Source of the DNA: Gammaproteobacteria bacterium
GTDB lineage: Bacteria; Pseudomonadota; Gammaproteobacteria; JABABF01
NCBI GenBank assembly: GCA_014238345.1
Contig: JABABF010000151.1
Location: 1-5,303, forward strand
Reading direction: 5' to 3'
Length of the DNA stretch: 5,303 bases
This document shows positions 1 to 5,303 of the stretch, piece by piece. The position numbers and the translations under genes were made by a program. Position 1 is the first letter of the stretch. Each line of letters starts with the position of its first letter. The notes under the pieces were generated by a model, which worked only from the letters and a program-made list of their open reading frames with translations, was not told the origin of the DNA and did no database searches.

Positions 1-537
1 AATTTGGCGCGCGATGTGGAGATCGCTGTCATCGACGGCTCACGCAGCACCGGCAATGGTTGGTGCTGCCCAGCTGGGCCACTGCGAGAGCCGCTGGCAC
101 GCTTGTCTAGCGTGGATTTTAAAGTAGTCAATGGTGGCGACAGCCAAGACGCTTGGCAGATGGCCGTCACACCGAGTAGCTGGTTGCGGTTGCCCAGCTG
201 GGAAAACGTAGCGCTGAGTGATCCAGCTGCCCCCAGTGGGCGAGTGCATGCCGTAGCGGGCATTGGCAATCCGGCGCGCTTCTTTGCTAGCGTGCGGGAG
301 CTGGGACTAGAGCCATTGGAGCATCCTTTTCCAGACCATCATAATTACCATGCGCAGGAGCTGTGTTTTGATGAGACATTAGACTTGGTTATGACTGAAA
401 AAGATGCCGTAAAATGCCAGCATCTGATGCCAGCAGAAAACGGCACTCCCACCTATTGGTGTCTGCGCGTTGATGCCTGCCTACCCGATGCCTTCACCAC
501 TGCTGTCCTCAACAAAATTGAACCCAAGCAACGATGA
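1..537 (+). CDS. lpxK: Tetraacyldisaccharide 4'-kinase (LpxK), 3' part only
   Basis: LpxK phosphorylates the 4' position of the tetraacyldisaccharide 1-phosphate to give lipid IVA, late in lipid A synthesis at the inner membrane. The frame is open from the first base, so the gene starts upstream; about 178 C-terminal residues are visible and the N-terminal P-loop half is missing. The family is shown by ARDVEIAVIDG followed by GNGWCCPAGPLREP (visible residues 3-31), VHAVAGIGNPARFF (82-95), FPDHH (110-114) and MTEKDAVK (131-138), in the order expected for LpxK. The TTG at position 4 is an ordinary leucine codon inside the gene, not a start. The TGA stop (535-537) overlaps the kdsB ATG as ATGA, suggesting coupled translation. 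A full-length gene upstream, perhaps next to msbA, is inferred and not seen. Nothing suggests the visible part is broken. Confidence 0.95.
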   Translation, partial: NLARDVEIAVIDGSRSTGNGWCCPAGPLREPLARLSSVDFKVVNGGDSQDAWQMAVTPSSWLRLPSWENVALSDPAAPSGRVHAVAGIGNPARFFASVRELGLEPLEHPFPDHHNYHAQELCFDETLDLVMTEKDAVKCQHLMPAENGTPTYWCLRVDACLPDAFTTAVLNKIEPKQR

Positions 538-1331
538 GTGGCACTGTGAACTTCAGCGTTTTTATCCCGGCGCGACTGGAATCGACTCGGCTACCGGGCA
601 AGGTGTTACTGGACATCGCCGGACAACCTATGTTGCAACATGTCTATGAGCGCGCATTAAACAGCGGTGCCGAGCGCGTCGTCATCGCTACCGACAACGA
701 CAAAATCGCCGCTGTGGCGCGCTCTTTTGGTGCTGAGATCTGCATGACATCGACCGCACACCATTCGGGCACCGAGCGCATTGGTGAAGCGGTAGCTCAG
801 CTGGCATTGCCTCCGAGCACAATCATCGTCAATTTACAAGCCGATGAGCCACTGGCTCCTCCATCCGCTATCCGAGCACTGGCTCAGGCGCTGGAGGGGG
901 AGGGCGAGAGCGGTGTGGAAATGGCCACGCTGTGCACTCCAATAAAGCATCGTGAAGAGCTGCTCTCAGCAGATGTCGTCAAAGTGGTCGGCAACCGTAC
1001 TGGGTGTGCCCTGTACTTTAGTCGGGCACCCATCCCATGGAGTTCTGAACTGCGCGATAACGAGCGCGATACCCTGCCTGCTGGCAGTGCTTGGATGCGC
1101 CACATCGGTCTCTATGCCTATCGCCACTCACTGCTGAACCGCTGGGCTAAGCTACCGAAATCCCCACTAGAGCGCAGTGAGCGTTTAGAGCAGCTGCGCG
1201 CACTCTGGAACGATGTGCCGATACGCTTGGTCACCGCAGCGCAACACTTTCCTGCTGGCATTGATACCGCAGCTGATTTGGCTCGCATACGAGAGCATTT
1301 CTGCGAGCGAGGTCACGATGCTAAAAATTGA
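534..1331 (+). CDS. kdsB: 3-deoxy-manno-octulosonate cytidylyltransferase (CMP-Kdo synthetase, KdsB)
   Basis: KdsB is a cytosolic enzyme that joins CTP and Kdo to make CMP-Kdo, the donor used to add Kdo to lipid IVA. The 265-residue product has close to the usual family length. Visible signatures are the nucleotide-binding N-terminus FIPARLESTRLPGK (10-23), ATDND (52-56), HHSGTERIGE (76-85), NLQADEPL (100-107), KVVGNRTGCALYFSRAPIPW (150-169), HIGLYAYR (190-197), ERLEQLRAL (216-224) and GIDTAADLARI (242-252). Asp104 and Asp244 match the family's metal-binding aspartates. One oddity is QADEP, where the family normally has QGDEP. The ATG at 534 begins four bases before the lpxK stop ends and has no strong Shine-Dalgarno, which fits coupling to lpxK. 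In E. coli small genes (ycaQ, ycaR) lie between lpxK and kdsB; here there is nothing between them. Its 3' end overlaps murB by 14 bases. Confidence 0.97.
   Translation: MSGTVNFSVFIPARLESTRLPGKVLLDIAGQPMLQHVYERALNSGAERVVIATDNDKIAAVARSFGAEICMTSTAHHSGTERIGEAVAQLALPPSTIIVNLQADEPLAPPSAIRALAQALEGEGESGVEMATLCTPIKHREELLSADVVKVVGNRTGCALYFSRAPIPWSSELRDNERDTLPAGSAWMRHIGLYAYRHSLLNRWAKLPKSPLERSERLEQLRALWNDVPIRLVTAAQHFPAGIDTAADLARIREHFCERGHDAKN
1309..1313 (+). promoter_or_regulatory. Ribosome binding site that decides the murB start
   Basis: GAGGT lies four bases before the ATG at 1318. The frame stays open upstream to an ATG at 1213, but the 35 extra residues would lie wholly within kdsB and do not resemble MurB. 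The homology begins just after 1318, so this site supports 1318 as the true start. The spacing is at the short end of normal. Confidence 0.6.
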
Positions 1332-2331
1332 GCAACAGCGCAGCTTACTCCACAACAATTACCTCGGTGTCAATGCCGTGGCTGAGCGCTACTGCGAAGT
1401 GCAGACCACCGAGCAACTGCAGTGGCTACTCGACTGGTGCAGACAACACCGCATCGTACCGCAAGCACTCGGCGAGGGTAGCAATGTCGTACTGTCGCGG
1501 CAGCTGGCGGGTCTGGTATTGCGAATACAGCTGGGAGGCATACACGCAGAAGAGCGTAGCCGCAATCAGGTGCTGTTGCGCATTGGAGCAGGTGAGTCGT
1601 GGCGCGCTCTGGTGCGCCATTGCCTGCGCGTTGGCTATTACGGTTTGGAAAATTTAGCTGGAATTCCCGGCAGTGCTGGTGCAGCACCGGTACAAAATAT
1701 CGGTGCCTACGGTGTCGAACTCGCTGAGTTTCTGCAGGCCGTGGAGGTGGTGGAGAGCGACAGTGGCCGCTGTAGACAGCTGAGCTGCGGCGAGTGCCAG
1801 TTGAGCTATCGCCACAGCGTGTTCCAACAGCCCGAGGGTGCAGACCTGCTGATCACCGCCCTGTGGTTACGCCTGCAGCGCCAACCACAACGGCAATGCA
1901 ACTACCCGGCATTGCGCACTGCACTGGATCAACAGGGCATTAACAAGCCTAAACCAGTCGATATTTACCGCACTGTGTTGCGCCTGCGCCGTCGGCTACC
2001 CAACCCACATCAGCTGCCCAATGTCGGCAGTTTTTTTCGCAATCCACAAGTCGACCCGGCACGCTACCGAGCACTGCGCAAAGATCACCCTGAGCTGGTG
2101 GCGCGTCGTCGCGCTGACGGCTACCAGTTGTCAGCGGGTTGGATGATCGAACGCGCTGGCTTTAAGGGATTGGCGCGCAACGGTATCGCCATGCACCAAC
2201 ACCATGCCTTGGTTCTGACCAATCCCGGTCATGCCAGCGGCGAGGAAATTCTCGCTTTTGCCACCGACATCAGTAGCGCTGTGCAGCAGCGCTTCGGTGT
2301 CACGCTCGTACTGGAACCTCGTGTCATCTGA
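1318..2331 (+). CDS. murB: UDP-N-acetylenolpyruvoylglucosamine reductase (MurB), type I
   Basis: MurB is a cytosolic FAD enzyme that uses NADPH to reduce UDP-GlcNAc-enolpyruvate to UDP-MurNAc, the second committed step of peptidoglycan synthesis. From the chosen ATG it has 337 residues; E. coli MurB has 342. FAD-domain motifs are LGEGSNVVL (51-59), RIGAGESW (88-95), GLENLAGIPGSAG (109-121), QNIGAYGVEL (126-135) and YRHS (164-167). The C-terminal domain carries GSFFRNP (237-243), whose Ser238 matches the catalytic proton donor, then SAGWMIERAGFKG (272-284) and a terminal Glu333 in the position of E. coli Glu325. Tyr196 in NYPALR fits the E. coli Tyr190 region typical of type I enzymes. The N-terminal motif usually written NTFG reads NYLG (14-17), which is unusual. 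The gene overlaps kdsB by 14 bases and alkB by 11, so it probably lies in the same transcript. In some relatives a tyrosine phosphatase gene sits between kdsB and murB; it is absent here. Confidence 0.97.
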   Translation: MLKIEQQRSLLHNNYLGVNAVAERYCEVQTTEQLQWLLDWCRQHRIVPQALGEGSNVVLSRQLAGLVLRIQLGGIHAEERSRNQVLLRIGAGESWRALVRHCLRVGYYGLENLAGIPGSAGAAPVQNIGAYGVELAEFLQAVEVVESDSGRCRQLSCGECQLSYRHSVFQQPEGADLLITALWLRLQRQPQRQCNYPALRTALDQQGINKPKPVDIYRTVLRLRRRLPNPHQLPNVGSFFRNPQVDPARYRALRKDHPELVARRRADGYQLSAGWMIERAGFKGLARNGIAMHQHHALVLTNPGHASGEEILAFATDISSAVQQRFGVTLVLEPRVI

Positions 2332-2917
2332 TAATCCGTGTGTACTGGATCCCGAGCACGGGGAATTATTACTCTATCCCGCACTGTTTAGTGCCGAGGC
2401 TTCTCTCTGGTATAGTCAGCTGCGCAAGCTCGTACCATGGCGGCGGGAACAGGCCATGATATTCGGACGCCGCCGAGTCTTGCCCCGATTGACTGCCTGG
2501 TGTGCTGGAGCAGGGCAGCGTTACCGCTACAGTGGCATCTGCCATGAACCTACACCGTGGCCACAGCCGCTGTGCACTGCCCGCACCGCGGTAGAAAAGC
2601 ACATTGGCACCGCATTCAACAGCGCCCTCATCAGCTATTACCGAAACGGGGGCGAGTACATCGGCTGGCACAGTGACAATGAAGCGAGTATGGGGGCACA
2701 ACCTTGTATTGCTTCATTGAGTCTGGGTGCCACTCGGCGCTTCCAACTGCGGCCACGGCAGGGCGGGAAGACGCTGAGCATCGAGCTGCCAGCGGGCTCT
2801 CTGCTGTTGATGCGCGGCCACAGCCAGCGCCACTGGCAACACCGCCTGCCCCCCAGCTCCGTTGCCCGGGGACGCATCAATATCAGTTTCCGTCACTTTG
2901 AGCCCACCTCGCCGTGA
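2321..2917 (+). CDS. alkB: AlkB-family Fe(II)/2-oxoglutarate dioxygenase, ALKBH2-like
   Basis: Proteins of this family use Fe(II), oxygen and 2-oxoglutarate to remove alkyl groups from bases such as 1-methyladenine and 3-methylcytosine. From a GTG start the product has 198 residues. Iron ligands are His117 and Asp119 (GWHSDNE) and His174 (HWQH). Arg185 and Arg191 in RGRINISFR match the two conserved arginines that include the 2-oxoglutarate-binding one. IFGR (47-50), PRLTAW (55-60) and RYSG (69-72) match the order in human ALKBH2, where the FG motif carries the base-flipping phenylalanine. ASLSLGATRRFQLR (131-144) is also typical. An oddity is LISYY (103-107), where the family normally has an Asn that contacts 2-oxoglutarate (LINRY in E. 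coli AlkB). The GTG at 2321 has a weak TGGAA before it and gives a family-like length; the ATG at 2231 would add 30 unrelated residues inside murB. The DNA substrate is inferred, and RNA or another substrate is possible. No SOS or Ada-like site is recognisable upstream. Confidence 0.9.
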   Translation: MSSDNPCVLDPEHGELLLYPALFSAEASLWYSQLRKLVPWRREQAMIFGRRRVLPRLTAWCAGAGQRYRYSGICHEPTPWPQPLCTARTAVEKHIGTAFNSALISYYRNGGEYIGWHSDNEASMGAQPCIASLSLGATRRFQLRPRQGGKTLSIELPAGSLLLMRGHSQRHWQHRLPPSSVARGRINISFRHFEPTSP

Positions 2918-4770
2918 GTGCCGTAGAGCCTTTTGATGCCCGTCGCTTTGTGCGCGGCTTGGGCACCAGCTCTGGGGTGTACCAGATGCTTGACAGCCAA
3001 GGTCAGCCGTTGTATATCGGCAAAGCTCGCAATCTGCGCCACCGAGTCGGCAGTTACTTCCAAAACCACGGCCTCGAAACACGCACGATACGCATGTTGG
3101 CACGGGTCTGCGAAATCCAAGTGACGGTAACCGACAGCGAAACGGAGGCGCTGTTGCTAGAGCAAAGCTTAATAAAACACCATAGACCACGCTACAACAT
3201 ATTATTAAGAGATGACAAGTCATATCCATATCTATATGTTTCAGAAGAAGAATATCCAAGACTTTCTATGCGAAGAACACAGCGCTCTCGGCGCGGTAAT
3301 GGCCGTTATTTCGGTCCCTATCCCAGTGTGGCGCAACTGCGCAAGAACCTCAATTTCCTCCACCGTACTTTCCGCTTGCGACAATGTCCACCGAGCATTT
3401 TTCGCCATCGTACGCGTCCTTGTCTGCAATACCAGATCGGGCGTTGTTCAGCTCCCTGTGTCGGCCTGATCGACCAACCGGACTACGCCGCTGATGTCAG
3501 TGATGCCATCCTGTTCTTGGACGGGCGTGACCAAGCCTTGCAGAGCCAGCTCGCCGATCGCATGGAGCAGGCGGCTACCCAGCTAGCCTTTGAGCAGGCG
3601 GCATCGCTACGCGATCGAATCGCGGCATTGCGCCGTATGCGCGAGCGCCAGAGTGTGGACAATCCACACGGTGAGGCCGATGTCATTGCGGTGGCCGGGG
3701 AGGGGAGTGCCTGGTGTGCACAATGGCTACAAGTGCGCAACGGCCATGTCAGTGCCAGCCATAGCTACTTCCCACAACTGCCGCTGGGCGACGGCGCTGA
3801 GGCAATGATCGCCGCCTTTGTCCCGCACCTCTACTTGGGCAACGGCGGGCGAGAGATCCCCAGAGAGTTGCTACTTAGCGCCCGACCCGACAACGTATCA
3901 GTGCTGACTGCGGCGCTGGAGAGAGCCGCCGGACGGCGAGTACACATCTCAACTCCCAAACGAGGATTGCGCTGGCGTTGGCTCCAGCTGGCTCTCAACA
4001 CCGCCAGAGAAAACCGGCGCGGCCTCGGCAGCGTCGGGTCACGACTGCACAGGCAACGCGAGGCACTGGCCCGCGTCTTAGATCTCAGCTCGCCCCCAGA
4101 GCGCATGGAAGCTTTTGATGTCAGTCACAGCGGCGGCAAACACACGGTTGCCTCTTGTGTGGTCGCTGGTATTGAGGGCATGCGCCCGGCTGAGTACCGT
4201 CGCTTCAATATCCGAGATGCCGCTCCTGGGGATGATCTGGCGGCATTGCGTGAAGCATTGGAGCGCCGCTATCTGCGCGGCAGTAGTGCACTGGCCAACA
4301 GGCCGCCAGAGCTATTGCTAGTCGACGGTGGCTCCGCACAATTACAACAGGCACGAGCAGTACTTGAACAGTTGGATGGGCAACTAGGCGTTGTGGCAAT
4401 CGGCCTGTCCAAAGGAGCCTCGCGTCGCCCCGGCTGGGAACAATTGCACCGCACCGACGGCGAGAGCATAGCCTTGCCGCCTGACAGCGGTGCGCTACAC
4501 CTATTACAACGCCTGCGTGATGAGGCACACCGCTTCGCCATCTCCGGACAACGTCGCCGCCAACGAAAGGCCACCTCCTCAAGACTTGAGGGCATCGCTG
4601 GCATCGGCCCGGCACGGCGACGGGCTCTGTTGCGCCACTTTGGGGGACTACGCGAGCTACGCCGCGCATCGCCGAGCGAGGTCGCGCGCACTCCGGGTAT
4701 GGGCGACAAACTTGCCGTCGCTGTATGTGCTGCGCTAAGCGAGCAGACAAACTCTACAAATAGTGTATAA
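2914..4770 (+). CDS. uvrC: Excinuclease ABC subunit C (UvrC)
   Basis: UvrC makes the 3' and 5' incisions on damaged DNA handed over by UvrA and UvrB in nucleotide excision repair. It has 618 residues; E. coli UvrC has 610. Domains in order: GIY-YIG nuclease (about 18-100; GVYQML, LYIGKARNLRHRVGSYF, Glu79); a cysteine region with Cys158, Cys170, Cys178 and Cys182, matching the 4Fe-4S ligands of E. coli UvrC; the UVR helical UvrB-binding motif (about 205-241); the RNase H-like 5' nuclease with Asp402 (FDVSH), Asp440/441 (PGDD), Asp471 (VDGG) and His539 (EAHRFAI); and two helix-hairpin-helix motifs (about 555-610). The GTG start shares GTGA with the alkB stop, and no good Shine-Dalgarno is visible, so translation is probably coupled. 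In many gammaproteobacteria uvrC follows the response regulator gene uvrY/gacA; here it follows alkB. Bases 3171-3280 are abnormally AT-rich, yet the encoded protein there is fully canonical. Confidence 0.98.
   Translation: MSAVEPFDARRFVRGLGTSSGVYQMLDSQGQPLYIGKARNLRHRVGSYFQNHGLETRTIRMLARVCEIQVTVTDSETEALLLEQSLIKHHRPRYNILLRDDKSYPYLYVSEEEYPRLSMRRTQRSRRGNGRYFGPYPSVAQLRKNLNFLHRTFRLRQCPPSIFRHRTRPCLQYQIGRCSAPCVGLIDQPDYAADVSDAILFLDGRDQALQSQLADRMEQAATQLAFEQAASLRDRIAALRRMRERQSVDNPHGEADVIAVAGEGSAWCAQWLQVRNGHVSASHSYFPQLPLGDGAEAMIAAFVPHLYLGNGGREIPRELLLSARPDNVSVLTAALERAAGRRVHISTPKRGLRWRWLQLALNTARENRRGLGSVGSRLHRQREALARVLDLSSPPERMEAFDVSHSGGKHTVASCVVAGIEGMRPAEYRRFNIRDAAPGDDLAALREALERRYLRGSSALANRPPELLLVDGGSAQLQQARAVLEQLDGQLGVVAIGLSKGASRRPGWEQLHRTDGESIALPPDSGALHLLQRLRDEAHRFAISGQRRRQRKATSSRLEGIAGIGPARRRALLRHFGGLRELRRASPSEVARTPGMGDKLAVAVCAALSEQTNSTNSV
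3171..3280 (+). other. AT-rich, rare-codon patch inside uvrC
   Basis: I count 36 G+C in these 110 bases (33%), against 37 of 60 (62%) in the next 60 bases. The change is also in codon choice. Arg91, Arg99, Arg116 and Arg121 all use AGA, Ile87 and Ile96 use ATA, and most tyrosines use TAT. In the rest of uvrC I found only four AGA codons. The encoded protein (LIKHHRPRYNILLRDDKSYPY region) is highly conserved in UvrC, so reading-frame error is excluded. A short dyad, ATGAC-AA-GTCAT, lies at 3212-3223. Possible causes are recombination with an AT-rich relative, a selected slow-translation segment, or an internal regulatory element; the sequence does not decide between them. Confidence 0.7.
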
Positions 4771-4773
4771 AAT
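4744..4773 (+). promoter_or_regulatory. Weak sigma70-like promoter candidate for pgsA
   Basis: CAGACA (4744-4749) and TAAAAT (4768-4773) are separated by 18 bases, and TATAAA (4766-4771) is an alternative -10 with 16 bases. This lies at the very end of uvrC and in front of the only intergenic gap, where a separate pgsA promoter would be useful. The -35 is a poor match and such hits arise by chance, so this is only a candidate. Confidence 0.22.
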
Positions 4774-4836
4774 CAAGCTCCGGGATGTGGCAACTTGCCC
4801 ATTAACCCCATAATGTCGTAGCCTTAGCAAAACTCT
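4771..4836. other. uvrC-pgsA intergenic gap with a short palindrome
   Basis: This 66-base stretch is the only true gap between genes in the window. It contains the near-perfect palindrome GGCAACTTGCC (4789-4799; arms of five around one base) and a CATAAT (4809-4814) that resembles a -10 box but has no matching -35. The palindrome is too tight for a stable hairpin with a normal loop (at best four pairs around ACT) and is not followed by a T-run, so I do not call a terminator. It could be a protein-binding site or chance. Read-through from uvrC into pgsA seems possible. Confidence 0.4.
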
Positions 4837-5303
4837 GTGCCTATACCCCATCTGCCATTGCCGACCCTGCTCACCTTGTTGCGCATTGCCTTGGCACCCT
4901 GTTTAATTGTCGCACTGTGCTTGCAGAATGGACGCGGTTGGCCAGCGGCCACTATTTTCATGCTGGCGATGGCCACGGATTGGCTCGACGGCTACTTGGC
5001 GCGCCGCCTGCACCTCGAAACGGCCTTTGGTGCCTTCCTAGATCCGGTGGCCGACAAAATCATCGTTGCCACCGCCTTGGTATTGCTATCTTGCATCATG
5101 CAATCACTGTGGTTTGCCGTACCTGCTGCCATCATCATCGGTCGTGAAATCATGGTGTCGGCGCTGCGCGAATGGATGGCTGGTAGTCGACAACGCCCAG
5201 CGGTTCTGCGTATCGCCAAATATAAAACCGCATTCCAATTCATTGCCATTACTTTGTTTCTCCTGTTGAGTGACCATGAAGCGATGGGAACGATGGATGC
5301 CAT
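4837..5303 (+). CDS. pgsA: CDP-diacylglycerol--glycerol-3-phosphate 3-phosphatidyltransferase (PgsA), 5' part only
   Basis: PgsA is an inner-membrane enzyme that transfers phosphatidyl from CDP-diacylglycerol to glycerol-3-phosphate, the committed step to phosphatidylglycerol and cardiolipin. About 155 residues are visible (E. coli PgsA has roughly 180) and the frame runs off the window end. The complete CDP-alcohol phosphotransferase signature is present: Asp48, Asp51-Gly52, Ala55-Arg56, Gly65, Asp69 and Asp73, with correct spacing. REIMVSALREWMA (103-115) and KYKTAFQ (128-134) are typical of PgsA and argue against other members of the superfamily. Hydrophobic segments fall at about 11-30, 36-47, 75-101 and 132-144. 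An in-frame stop at 4825-4827 bounds the start. I chose GTG 4837, giving MPIPHLPLPTLLTLLR; TTG 4858, giving MPTLLTLLR, is a close alternative that better matches the usual short N-terminus. Neither has a clear ribosome binding site. The uvrC-pgsA order is common in gammaproteobacteria. Confidence 0.93.
   Translation, partial: MPIPHLPLPTLLTLLRIALAPCLIVALCLQNGRGWPAATIFMLAMATDWLDGYLARRLHLETAFGAFLDPVADKIIVATALVLLSCIMQSLWFAVPAAIIIGREIMVSALREWMAGSRQRPAVLRIAKYKTAFQFIAITLFLLLSDHEAMGTMDA

Noticed and set aside
1213..1317. N-terminal extension of MurB from an upstream ATG
   Set aside because: The extra residues lie entirely inside kdsB, are unlike MurB, and the ATG at 1318 has a GAGGT in front of it.
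2231..2320. N-terminal extension of the AlkB-like protein from the ATG at 2231
   Set aside because: It would overlap murB by about 100 bases with no family similarity; the GTG at 2321 gives a normal length.
2250..2360. SOS (LexA) box upstream of alkB and uvrC
   Set aside because: Several CTG triplets occur, but I found none with a matching CAG at the right spacing and an AT-rich core.
3200..3205. TATTAT in the AT-rich uvrC patch as an internal promoter -10
   Set aside because: No acceptable -35 element lies 15-19 bases upstream, and such boxes are expected by chance in AT-rich DNA.
2714..3259. Long minus-strand reading frame of 181 codons across the alkB-uvrC junction
   Set aside because: It lies opposite two well-supported genes, shows no recognisable motifs and has the composition expected of an antisense shadow.
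67..3991. Overuse of CAGCTG (about 12 copies seen in the window) as a possible signal
   Set aside because: Eight of the twelve are in-frame CAG-CTG encoding Gln-Leu, so common codons and protein content explain most of the excess.
4205..4750. Long minus-strand reading frame of 181 codons opposite the uvrC 3' end
   Set aside because: UvrC on the plus strand has intact catalytic and helix-hairpin-helix motifs throughout; the antisense product is rich in Arg, Cys and Pro with no family resemblance.
4782..4810. Possible Rho-independent terminator after uvrC
   Set aside because: The GGCAACTTGCC palindrome leaves almost no loop, forms only a few pairs and is not followed by a T-run.

Overview
The window is one densely packed, plus-strand gene cluster from a Gram-negative bacterium, most likely a gammaproteobacterium. 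The lipid A/Kdo genes (lpxK, kdsB) show a Gram-negative outer membrane. MurB is the long enterobacterial-like type, UvrC aligns almost end to end with the E. coli protein, and uvrC is followed by pgsA as in many gammaproteobacteria. Base composition is moderately GC-rich, except for one sharply AT-rich patch inside uvrC. I cannot name the genus.

Layout, left to right: the 3' part of lpxK (1-537), kdsB (534-1331), murB (1318-2331), an ALKBH2-like AlkB dioxygenase gene (2321-2917), uvrC (2914-4770), a 66-bp gap, and the 5' part of pgsA (about 4837 to the window end). Neighbouring genes from lpxK to uvrC all overlap, by 4, 14, 11 and 4 bases, which suggests one polycistronic mRNA with translational coupling. 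The only real intergenic gap lies between uvrC and pgsA. It holds a weak promoter candidate and a short palindrome, but no convincing terminator. No stretch longer than 300 bases lacks a gene. I see no RNA gene, insertion sequence, CRISPR array or phage gene.

Functionally, lpxK and kdsB serve lipid A and Kdo activation, murB makes UDP-MurNAc for peptidoglycan, and pgsA commits CDP-diacylglycerol to phosphatidylglycerol, so four of the six genes build the envelope. Between them sit two DNA repair genes: a probable alkylated-base dioxygenase, joined by a GTGA stop/start overlap to the nucleotide excision endonuclease uvrC.

This is mostly recognisable core metabolism and not a clearly new system. 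The points most worth a second look are the coupled alkB-uvrC pair, the roughly 110-bp AT-rich, rare-codon patch in uvrC, and substitutions at conserved positions in AlkB, KdsB and MurB.
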